Shown: positions 10,807 to 20,293 of the stretch, piece after piece
How the letters are laid out: each line of letters begins with the position of its first letter
Numbering within the stretch: position 1 is the stretch's first letter
Source of the DNA: Cotesia glomerata
Taxonomy: Eukaryota > Arthropoda > Insecta > Hymenoptera > Braconidae
NCBI RefSeq assembly: GCF_020080835.1
Contig: NC_058165.1
Span: 2,455,771-2,519,770 of the forward strand
Length of the DNA: 64,000 nt
Direction: 5' to 3'
The notes under the pieces: generated by a model
Seen by the model: the letters and a program-made list of their open reading frames with translations, nothing else
What the model was told of the DNA's origin: nothing
Database searches by the model: none
Program-made: the position numbers and the translations under genes

Positions 10807-11242
10807 TTAGGAATTTGAAAATTTTATGACCTAAAGCTAAAAGGGCCTTTAAATTTTTTTTCTAAATATTTCATAAAAATGCTTATTTTTAGCCTAAGAA
10901 TTAAAAAAAAACGGTAGAGTCACACGAGAGAGGCATATTCTAACTAAACATACACTCTTTTAAAATTACAATTAAAAATATTTTCAAAAAATTGCTAAAT
11001 ATGCGTGATTGTAGTAATTTATTTTTTATTTGAAAATTATTTCAATCTCATTAGTTTTCGATTAATTTATTTATCTATTGCTTGTATAAAAATAGTTTAA
11101 AATTATTATTTTTTCAATATTGTTTAAGTACTTAACAGCCGATCTCCTCTTTTTTTTCGCATCGCACTCACTGTAAGAAACGGTATTATCCTTGTGGCAC
11201 TCATAATTATAAAACTATTGCAGTTTTATGTTTTTCTTTTAA

Positions 11243-11340
11243 ACAAATGAGAATTTCGAAAAAAACGCTCTGCTATGAAATAGATAATTAAAAAATCTAT
11301 TACGTAGCAGAGTGTTTTTTTTTTCAAAATTCTTCTTTGT
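11243..11340. repeat. Short palindromic hairpin element
   Basis: 'aaacgctctgctatg' and 'acgtagcagagtgttt' are the core of inverted arms of about 40 bp around a 9-base AT loop. The arms extend outward to 'caaatgagaattt' and 'aaaattcttctttg'. A roughly 100-bp hairpin MITE inside the presumed cyclin T intron. Confidence 0.75.
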
Positions 11341-11703
11341 CTAAGAGAGAAATATAAAGTTACAATCGTATAGGGACCGGTGGTTAAGAAATTTTTTTTT
11401 ATTTATTAAATTTTTTGATTTCATGTCTTGTGAAGCTATTTATCAAAATTTTATATAAAAACATAAATTTTTTTTATGCGCCTTAACCTAAATTTTAATG
11501 GCATGTTTAAAACTAATCAAGTATTTTTCTCTTTTTATATGTTTGAGTATTTAGTCATACCATTAAAAACCTTGGTACGTAATTGACTTTCCAGCAGTAT
11601 ATATTCTTGGGTGATTGATACGTAGTTTGGTTTAAAAAAATAGTATCAAAATTTGCTTGTCCAGTATATATATATTGTAAACAGCAATATTATTCTTTAG
11701 AAA

Positions 11704-13128
11704 ATGGCATCCGGAAAATGGTACTACACCAAAGACCAATTAGAAAACTCTCCAAGCCTCAAAGACGGTATTGAAGCTGCCAGAGAATTGAAGTACCGCC
11801 AGGACGCCGCTGAATTGATTCACATAATGGGCGAAAAATTAAGTTTAACCAACGCAATAATCAGTTCAGCGGTGACTTATATGCACAGATTTTACGTCTA
11901 CCATTCATTCGCCCGATTTCATCGTTACCCGGTAGCCGCAACTTCAATTTTCCTGGCAGCTAAATCTGAGAGTATGCCAAAGAATTTGGAAAGTGTGATC
12001 CGAACTCTTCACGCTTGCATATACCAAAAAGATGGTAATGAGGTCAATACAGAATCCAAGGAATTCAAATCTGAAGCAGAAAATGTGCTATATATCGAGC
12101 ATGTAATGATTCAGACCCTGGGATTCGAGCTTGACATTGAGCACTCTCATGCTTATGTGCTGAAATTCTGCCAGGAGATCAAGACGAACAAAGATTTTGC
12201 TCAGGCTTGCTATTTCCTGGCTACGGAGCTTTTGGAGACAACGACAATGTGCCTCCAATATTCTCCGAAAGTAACGGCAAGCTTTTGCATTTACTTTGTA
12301 AGCAAGCTTACGAATTGGGAAATCTTCGAGAGTTATCAAGGTAAAAATTGGATTTATCCTGAAAATGACTCAGATGTTTCTTTGGAGTTGTTGGAAAAGC
12401 TGGAGGAAGAGTTCAAGGTGATATTCGACCCCAGCAGGACTCGCTGGAAGCAAAAAGTTATGAATATTGTCCAGGGTCGAAATTCACCACAATTCACGGA
12501 TGCTAGGGTGTCAGAGGCATCAACCTCAAGTGATGGAAGCTCACCGCCACAACAAGCTGGTTTGGAGCCAGTTCTTGGGCAAGGAATGCCTCAACAACTT
12601 GCTAACCCAAGCTTGAAGTTTGAGGAAATTCCAAGCGACCAAGGACAGCAATTAGCTCAGCCAATTAAAAAATCCTTGACATCTGCTTCAAAATCCAAAG
12701 ATGTACGTCCAAAATCGGAGATTTCCAACAATTCAGTGTCTATCTTCAATCCGGATGTACCAGACGCTGAAGTCCAGAAGATATTGTCCAAGTTAGTGGC
12801 TAGGAACAATCAATGCACAATTGATAAAAATAGTCACTTAACTGGGGCACTTTCTAAGGATCTTCCGGAATCGGTGGGTGATCCAAAGCCTTCTACGAGT
12901 GGTTACAAAGCCAATAATCACTCCAGGCCGTCGCTAGTTGTTACCATTCCTAGAGACAGGATCAACGAAGCTTTGGATAGTAAGCTTGAAGAAGTCAACC
13001 GTCCACCAATTAAGTTGAAGATTAAGATTCTATCTCTTAAGTCTGATAAAAAGGAATACTCTGTTAAGTATTTATCGACTTTAAATAGAGATGGTGCTTC
13101 ACCGCCAAGTAAAAAATTTAAGAATTAG
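11704..13128 (+). CDS. CycT: Cyclin T (P-TEFb subunit)
   Basis: Cyclin T activates CDK9 to form P-TEFb, which phosphorylates the RNA polymerase II tail and negative elongation factors in the nucleus. The 474-residue frame is uninterrupted. The N terminus (WYYTKDQLENSPS, then YRQDAAELIHIMGEKL, YMHRFYVYHSF, AATSIFLAAK) is the first cyclin fold. Residues about 125-260 (MIQTLGFELDIEHSHAYVLK, CLQYSPKVTASFCIYF, NWEIF) are the second. The C-terminal 210 residues look disordered, with Ser/Gln/Pro-rich text and a basic end. The KVEE-type motif that usually follows LAAK is here KSES. Fly cyclin T is more than twice as long, so this is a short or divergent form. The coding region has no intron, though a 5'UTR intron is likely. 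A retro-derived paralogue is the main alternative. Confidence 0.9.
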   Translation: MASGKWYYTKDQLENSPSLKDGIEAARELKYRQDAAELIHIMGEKLSLTNAIISSAVTYMHRFYVYHSFARFHRYPVAATSIFLAAKSESMPKNLESVIRTLHACIYQKDGNEVNTESKEFKSEAENVLYIEHVMIQTLGFELDIEHSHAYVLKFCQEIKTNKDFAQACYFLATELLETTTMCLQYSPKVTASFCIYFVSKLTNWEIFESYQGKNWIYPENDSDVSLELLEKLEEEFKVIFDPSRTRWKQKVMNIVQGRNSPQFTDARVSEASTSSDGSSPPQQAGLEPVLGQGMPQQLANPSLKFEEIPSDQGQQLAQPIKKSLTSASKSKDVRPKSEISNNSVSIFNPDVPDAEVQKILSKLVARNNQCTIDKNSHLTGALSKDLPESVGDPKPSTSGYKANNHSRPSLVVTIPRDRINEALDSKLEEVNRPPIKLKIKILSLKSDKKEYSVKYLSTLNRDGASPPSKKFKN

Positions 13129-13305
13129 TAAGAAGGGTGGTGGAATAATTAACTTAGTCAATTTTTTTAGTATAGCAGTTAAGTCAATTTTTTCAACTGT
13201 GATCATGTATATAAATAGAAAAATAATAATATATATTTTTAAATTTTATATAAGTATTTTTTTAAGTCAAAAAAAATTTCTAATCATATTTTTATATATT
13301 TTTTT
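13129..13305 (+). other. Cyclin T 3'UTR
   Basis: AT-rich sequence directly after the stop, up to a LINE tail at 13306. No structured element is seen. Confidence 0.4.
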
Positions 13306-14280
13306 TAGTTTAGTTTAGTTTATTAACAAAATTATGTCAAGGCAGTTGCCGAATGACAAAGAGTAAGTATACATCTAATTTTACATTATTGTGCAGTTTA
13401 ACTTATAAATATTTAGAGTGTTTTACACAATAATATTTTTAGATAGGTGATAATATTATATACTACATTAAAAATTAATATAAAAATTTAATTTATAAAG
13501 AATCAACTAATAATTTTAAGAATCTTTGATGTTACTAAAGAGACAGGTAGGAAACTTTAAATTAAAAAGAAGCTATATAAAAAAGGTTAACGAAGTTTGA
13601 AGATTAATAAAATAATGATAGACCCTGTTGAAAAACTCCAATAAGATCCCATCAAAAGCGACAAAAGCCACTTAGAAACCAATAAAACTTATGGGTTTCT
13701 AAGTGGCTTTTGTCGCTTTTGATGGGATCCTATTGGAAATTTTAAACAGGGGAAGCATTTACAACAGTTTATGATCAAACATCTAAATTAAATAAATAAT
13801 CAAAAATTTTATTTTTGAAAACCTCCAAGCTTGATGAATTTATAATGTCCTCTGGTAGTTCTTCCCATAATCGTATAACTGTAATTACGAAAGAAGACTC
13901 ATAATGAGTGGTACTGAAATTTGGGAATTTAAAGAGAATATTATTTTTCTTGGCTGCTAGTCTCTCAGAGCGTCTTACAGTAAGGTCTTCTTGAAATAAT
14001 TCGCGCAAATAGCTAGGTTTACCAATTTCTAATAATTTATAAAAGTAACAACAAGTAAAATAAATTCGACGACTCTTTATCGAGAGCCATCCCAGTTCAC
14101 GTCTATAAGGCGAGACATGTTCATCTCGCTTTAAATTGAAGATGAAGCGAATTGCTGAATTTAAAGAACGCTGGAGTTTACAATCATTTTCATCAGTTGC
14201 ATTTAATAATACTATAGAGCAATAATCAATTAACGGTAAGCTATATTTTACTATTTTTTTAGATGATTTATATTAGAGTT
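13306..14280 (-). pseudogene. 5'-truncated LINE fragment (reverse transcriptase C-terminal part)
   Basis: Read on the minus strand from about 14280, one open frame runs to a stop at 13775. It encodes text typical of the end of LINE ORF2: 'SLPLIDYCSIVLL', 'KLQRSLNSAIRFIF', 'RRELGWLSIKSRRIYF', then 'SFVITVIRLWEELPEDI'. The 3'UTR follows, ending in a tail of TAAAC repeats at 13321-13306. The polymerase core (YADD region) and endonuclease are missing, so the copy is dead. A palindromic MITE (13623-13751) has landed in its 3'UTR. Likely jockey/CR1-like. It sits tail-to-tail with cyclin T. Confidence 0.85.
13623..13751. mobile_element. 129-bp palindromic MITE inside the LINE fragment
   Basis: CCCTGTTGAAAAACTCCAAT at the left meets its near complement ending AAACAGGG at the right. 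The core 'gcgacaaaagccacttagaa' is a perfect inverted repeat around a 12-base loop. No clear target-site duplication could be fixed. It interrupts the LINE 3'UTR and is therefore younger than the LINE. Confidence 0.85.
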
Positions 14281-15054
14281 CTGGAATTTTTCTATTTCTA
14301 TAAATACTTTTTGATGTACTTTTTTACATAAGTACAATGTACTATAAATACTTTTTTCGTGATGAAATTTTATTCGTCGTAGGTAATAAGGAAAAATATT
14401 TAGTTAATTTAAAAATACAATTGTTAGTCATACAAATTACTTTTAAGCTTTAAGGAGCCGTAGTTTGGGACTCTTAATGGATATTTTATGACCCCGTTGA
14501 ATTTAGACTTAAATCCAATGCTCTTTCCTTGGGTTATTCATTATTTGTTTAGGGTTATTTAAATGGCTCGAGAAATGTATTTGGATAATTAGTTTTTAAT
14601 GTCCTCTTTCATTTGGTTAGGAACGTTTATAGTATTGAGTAAAATAGTAATATTGAAAGTATAGGGGCTTATTGTTGTAAAGGGTCTTTAAAACTTCGAC
14701 ATTATTCTTAAAGAAAAAATAAAACGGAATAATTTTTAGGGATTACACAAATCAGATAAAATTTACTGTCGAGAGAAAATATATTACGCGTTTATTCGTT
14801 TAAACGACAATAAGAAAAATAATATTTTTTTCTGGACGCAACAGAAGACAAAATAATTTAACTTGTAATACATTGTGATATAACATTTTACTGTTAATTT
14901 TTAAGAATGTACTTGTTAAGGAGTATTTAATGGCTTTTTATAATTCTGCTACTTGTACCTGATAAATAATAGAACAAAATGTAAAGAAAGTTATTTATTA
15001 AATAAATCAAATTTATTAAACTTCAGTGTTTTATATATTTTACACTTATTTACA
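14281..15054. other. Spacer and 3' flank of the RS-repeat gene
   Basis: AT-rich, no ORF or repeat recognised. Near 15008-15020 the minus strand reads AATAAA twice, which fits the polyadenylation signal of the RS-repeat gene ending at 15055. Confidence 0.45.
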
Positions 15055-17450
15055 TCAATACATTTGATTTAAAAATGCTCCTAGGTGTGATGAAGGATTC
15101 ACTAGTCCTAAAGCAGAATCTCTTTCTTTTCTGAGTCGTTCTAAATGGCTATTAAACAACTTATACTCTTCGCTGGTAGCCGCCTTCTTCCAAAGTTTAA
15201 GTATCCTCTGTTCGTCGAACTGAACACCAGAACTTAGGATCCTAAGTAAGCAATTTCTGCGATTCTGTTGCCGCTTTTGGTTTCTAGTTAAGCAAGGGAG
15301 GACTGGCAGAGTTTCGCTATCCAAGGGTATTTTTACTTTTTCCGGTTGACATGGACTAGGTTCAACGGGTGGAACCACGTTACCTCCAACTGGTGGAACC
15401 ACGTTATTTCCAATTGGTGGAATCATGTTACATCTGACTGGTGGAACTATGTTACATCTGACTGGTGGAACCATGTTACATCTAACTGGTGGAACCATGT
15501 TACATCTAACTGGTCGAACCATGTTATTTCCAACTGGTGGAACCATGTTACCTCTAACTGGTGGAACCATATTACCTCCAATTGGTGGAACCATGTTACC
15601 TCCAATTGGTGGAACCATGTTACCTCCAATTGGTGGAACTATGTTACCTCTAAATGGTGGAACCATGTTACATCTAACTGGTGGAACCATGTTACATCTG
15701 ACTGGTGGAACCATGTTACCTCTGACTGGTGGAACTATGTTACCTCCAACGTACGGAATCACGTTACCTTGATGTTGGAACAATGTCTCCAAAGCTTGTT
15801 GATTCTGTTGTAGTGCTGTGATGTCGGTTTGAATAGCTACCGTTCGAAATTCTTTGTATCTTCTTCTAGATCTTGAACCCTCCGAACTTTCCCTAGAGCG
15901 GCGTCGATATCTAGGACTATTCTCACGACTCCTGTATCTTCTTCTAGATATTGAACCCTCCGAACTTTCCCTTGAGCGGTGTCGATATCTAGGACTACTA
16001 TCACGACTCCTGTATCTTTTTCTAGGTCTAGAGTCTTCTGGACTTCTTCGAAAGCGGCGTTGATCTCTAGGACTATTTTCACGACACCTGCATCTTCTTG
16101 AAGGTCTAGAGTTTTCTGGACTTTTTCGAAAGCGGCGTTGATTTCTAGGACTATTATTATGACTCCTGTTTCTTTTTCTAGATCTTGAATCCTCTGAAGA
16201 TTCCCGAGAGCGGCGTCGGTATCTAGGACTATTCTCACGACTTCTGTATCTTTTTGTAGGTCTATAGTCTTCTGGACTTCTTTGAGATCGGCGTTGAAAT
16301 TTAGGACTATTTTCCCGGCTTCTGTCTCTTTCCTTGGATCTGTTTGCTGGTCTCAATAAATCAGGAGTTTCTCTAAACTTGCGTTGAAATCTAGGACTAT
16401 TTTCCCGGCTTCTGTCTCTTTCCTTGGATGTGTTTGTTGGTCTTGATGGATCAGGAGGAGTTTCTCTAAACTTGCGTTTGTATCGCGGACTATTTTCACG
16501 ACTCCTGTCACTTTTTTTATCTCTGTCGTCTTGGTCTGATTTCTTCTCGTCTTTCCCTGTAATAGAACTATTTTAGGCCAAATTTTCAGCTAAAGCTACA
16601 ATCTAGTTTATCCCTGGTATCCTATTTTAATTTTACAACTTAAATTTGTCATAACAATGCCTAGATGAAAGATTCACGGCGAAGCCGTAGCTTACTTTGC
16701 CTGTTACTCTTTTATCTGGCTCATATAGAAGTTACTGCCTGGGTAGAAGATTCACGGCAAAGCCGAGGCTTTTTCTGCCAGTGTTTTTTCCAACCGGCTA
16801 ACTAGTATGGCTTCATCTAGTATTTTAACTTCAATTCTCGTGGAACAGTAATTAATTCAAATAAATCTACAAAAAAATAATTATTTTTCCATCTTTAAAT
16901 TAGAAACTTGTGAACTATAAGATTAAAAGTAATAAAATCTTCACGTAATTTAAGTTTCAAAATGATCAATAATTTATATTAGTAATTTATAATTCACAAG
17001 ATAAAATTCAAAATTTAACTAATTTTATAATTAACTTCAACTGATCTATAACAATATAAAATTATCTGTATAAATTTGACCTAGTTATCTCTTATAATTA
17101 ATTTAATCTTCATACTAGAAATTTGAATAGCGCGCGCCTTTATTTTAACCAGTAACAAATCATGGCCCGGTTTTGCGAAATTCGACCTATGACTAACTTC
17201 ACGACTTTCATATATTTTTATTTAGAGAATCAGCAATCAATTATTAATTCTCAATGTCATTAATAATTTTCTCATATTTAACAAAATTTAATCCCTTTAT
17301 TAAACAATATTAATGATTCAATCTTTCATTAATAATTAATCAATTATCGTGATCTAACCTTAAAAAAATTAATTTAAATTTACCCGAAATTCCAGAACAC
17401 TTACATTCTCTTGAATATCTCTGTCCTTCAACTTCAACGGCGTAATTCAT
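15055..17450 (-). CDS. Arginine/serine-repeat nuclear protein with an octapeptide repeat
   Basis: Exons (minus strand) 17450-17405 and 16556-15055 join in frame to 515 residues. The start codon at 17450 (MNYAVEVEGQRYSRE) lies just before a good donor, and the second exon opens at an ATTACAG acceptor. The first 240 residues are tandem units of about 26 residues of SRENSPRYRRRSRES type, an RS domain expected to bind splicing factors and to be phosphorylated. Next come about 17 tandem copies of an eight-residue unit like GNMVPPVR. A compact C-terminal part follows (LTRNQKRQQNRRNCLLRILS, RILKLWKKAATSEEYKLFNS) that may be the conserved domain but which I do not recognise. There is no RRM, so it is not a classical SR splicing factor. 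A role in RNA processing is inferred from the RS domain only. Confidence 0.75.
15365..15765 (-). repeat. 24-bp in-frame minisatellite in the RS-repeat gene
   Basis: A 24-base unit (plus strand 'ctggtggaaccatgttacat' + 'ctaa') occurs about 17 times and encodes an eight-residue repeat. Because the unit is a multiple of three and lacks stops, long false open frames also appear in other frames on both strands. Confidence 0.9.
15850..16540 (-). repeat. 78-bp in-frame repeat encoding the RS units
   Basis: Roughly nine copies of a 78-base unit. The plus strand repeats 'ctaggactattctcacgac' and close variants. They encode the RS domain. Confidence 0.85.
16557..17404 (-). other. Intron 1 of the RS-repeat gene
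   Basis: GT/AG intron of 848 bases. It holds two direct copies of a short hairpin ('gattcacggcgaagccgtag' at 16671, 'gattcacggcaaagccgagg' at 16750) in a GC-richer block (16655-16815). The rest is AT-rich. Confidence 0.6.
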
Positions 17451-17830
17451 GTCGTTGCTCTATGTCTATATATCTCCAACTATTTTTATTTACAGACGCG
17501 ATGCTCTCTTTTTTCATGTTCTTTATGTTCGAATTATCAGCGTTTCCCGTACTTGTCACTAAATTTAATAATATATTTTTGAAACACCCTGTATTTTATT
17601 TAGACATTATTATTAATAATAATTAATTAGTTAGAATTAATAATTATCGCTTCTTGTTGAAGAAAAATTAAAGAAGAATTAATATTCACGTGAGTTTATT
17701 GAATGGTGTTACTATTTGCAATTATTTACTTACCTTCTTCTCCCCTTCTTTTTTACCAATTTTACTCCCTCTCTTAAATCCAACCTACAATTATATATAT
17801 GTATAAATCCGTCGATAACTAATTTATAAC
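17451..17830 (-). promoter_or_regulatory. Probable 5'UTR/promoter region of the RS-repeat gene
   Basis: A strong minus-strand donor at 17735 ('ggggagaag|gtaagtaaat') suggests a non-coding first exon around 17736-17800. No in-frame ATG extends the protein into it. TSS unknown. Confidence 0.35.
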
Positions 17831-18159
17831 TGGAGAAAAACCTTCAACAGGTAACAAAGGTCCTGTTAAATATTTTTCTTCCATTTAATTTTTATTAATT
17901 TATAATAATTATTAATAATAATAATTTTAAAAAGAAGAAATAATAAATTAAAAATCTTTTTAATTAATTGAGAAGAATTAAAGTAATTTTATTATTTAAA
18001 TACCAAAATTTTTTAAATATATTATTTAAGCGCTGAATTTTTAAATTATTCGCGCGCTTTACTTTGCAATCAATTTTTTGTAAATATTATAATAATAATA
18101 ATAATATATTAATTTTTTAAGAATTTTTTTAACAAATTATACAAAAAAAAAAAATTGAC

Positions 18160-19350
18160 AAGTAAAAATTTTAACAAATTAAAATCACAATTTTAAAAAA
18201 ATAATTTTTTTTCAGATAAATAAAATTAATAAATTAGCGAAAGAATATTTATAAAAATAAAAATTAATTTATCCGAGATTTAAAAATTCAAAAAAATTTT
18301 TTTTATTGAAATAATTATTGCAAAAAGTAAAAAAAAATTTATCTATAAAAAACTTTAAAGACTTTAATTGCAATTAAAAAAAAACAATTATTTAGTTCTA
18401 ATTTAATAATTAAAAAAGTCAGCTGACTAGTATAAATTTTTATTAAAAAAATTTTTGCAAAAAAATTTTTATTCGTAAAAAACTTTTACAAAACTAATTG
18501 CAATCAAAATTATTATTTAGCACTATTTTAATAATTAAAAAAAATTAAAAAAGTCAACTGACTATAAATATTTTTTTAAAAAAATAAATTAATAATTTTT
18601 TAAATAATTCCCGCCATTAGAAAAATGCGCAGCATAAAATTTTTTCGCAAAAACAGCGAAGAATATTTATAAAAATAAAAATTAATTTATCCGAGATTTA
18701 AAAATTCAAAAAAATTTTTTTTATTGAAATAATTATTGCAAAAAGTAAAAAAAAATTTATCTATAAAAAACTTTAAAGACTTTAATTGCAATTTAAAAAA
18801 AATTATTTAGTTCTAATTTAATAATTAAAAAAGTTAGCTGACTAGTATAAATTTTTATTAAAAAAATTATTGCAAAAAAAATGAAAAAGAAATTTTTATT
18901 TATTAAAAATTAAAAAAAAATATTTAGTTTTAATTCAATAATTAAAAAAGATAATAATAAAGTTAGCCGACATTTTTGATTTTTATATTTTGCTTAATTT
19001 ATTAAATAATAACTAAAAAATTTTTTTTTGTTCAAAAAATTTTTGCAAAAATAAAAAAGAAATTTTTATTTATAAATAATTAAAAAAATATTATTTAGTT
19101 TAAATTTAATAATTAAAAAAAAATTTTTAAAGTCAGCTGACTTTTATATAATTATTACAATAAAATTAACTATTGCAATAAAAATAAAAAAATAAATTAT
19201 TTATAAAGAACTTAAAAAATTCTAATTGCAATTAAAAAAAAAAAAAAAGTATTTAGTTCTAATTTAAAAATTGAAAAAGTCAGCTGACTAGTAATATTTT
19301 AAATAAATAATTTTTAAATAATTCCCGCCATTAGGAAGTATGCGCGGCAT
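18160..19350. repeat. Array of repeats with AGTCAGCTGACT motif
   Basis: 'gtcagctgac' or a close variant recurs near 18418, 18555, 18834, 18960, 19131 and 19280. A block of about 150 bases beginning 'gaagaatatttataaaaata' near 18240 is repeated almost unchanged from 18658. 'ttcccgccattag' followed by 'atgcgc' and 'gcataaaat' occurs near 18610 and 19321. It looks like duplicated intergenic DNA between two divergently transcribed genes. Confidence 0.75.
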
Positions 19351-19359
19351 AAAATTTTT

Positions 19360-19883
19360 TTATTAATACCTCAAGCGCCCTCAAGCAGAAGACTAAGAAA
19401 CTAAAATCCATTAAGTGTAATCACACATTGACACACTCATACACAACAAATTTACTTACTCAACAACTCAACATTCTCTCATATTTTTTACTCTCTCGAT
19501 ATGTCTAATTGTTGATATACAAATAACTCACATAAATAATTTTATCCAAATGTGACATATATTAAATTCCAAAGAAAGCCATTTAATAAACCAAGTTAAT
19601 ACATAAAAAGGTGTATGTGAAATAAGCGGCCAGGGAAGGGAAAAAAATTTTTTTTTCACTCACATTTAATATAATAAATATTTCATCAAACAGCAGTACG
19701 ACAATGTGATAACCTATAATTTGTATCAATTAATTCCACAATTATAACTTATTTTTGTTTCTTTACTACAATGTAAGTACCAAAGCAATTTGTTTATAAA
19801 TTTAAAAAAAAAAAAAAAACCAATCAAAAAAAAAATTTTTTTTTTTTCGTTAATTTTTTTTTTATTTCAATTTTATTTTGAAG
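19360..19883 (+). promoter_or_regulatory. Upstream region and 5'UTR of the zinc-finger gene
   Basis: Composition becomes more balanced ('ctcaagcgccctcaagcaga', 'aagcggccagggaaggg'), as expected of promoter/leader DNA, then turns to A/T runs just before the ATG at 19884. No TATA box was identified with confidence. Confidence 0.35.
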
Positions 19884-20255
19884 ATGTTTAGTCTTGTACC
19901 TATAAAGCAAGAGTATTCAAGTGTTGAAGAAGAGAATCAATCGGCATCAAATGGTTTACAGAATAATCTACACCATCACCATCATCATCATCATCCTCAA
20001 GAGTATCCTCCGCCCTTATTTACACACCAAGACGTCGAATACATGTATCGCCAATTACCACAATTTTGGAGTCAATCCCAAATGCAATCAGCCGCAGCTG
20101 CAGCAGGGCATATTGATGCATCATTAAATAAAACTACCGGTCAACATAATTTAACACAAGTAAGTTTTATATTCATTTATTGTCTTTAGAAAATTATTTT
20201 ATTTTTTAAGGTTATAATTTAATAACATAACTCAATTTTTTTTAAAGCACCAGCT

Positions 20256-20293
<38 letters not shown>

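Noticed and set aside
12088..12339. Minus-strand frame inside cyclin T
   Set aside because: Shadow of the conserved cyclin fold.
15346..15813. Long plus-strand frames (WWNHVTSN and GGTMLHLTG repeats)
   Set aside because: They are antisense or shifted readings of the 24-bp minisatellite in the minus-strand RS-protein gene; the RS frame has splice structure and non-repeat flanks.
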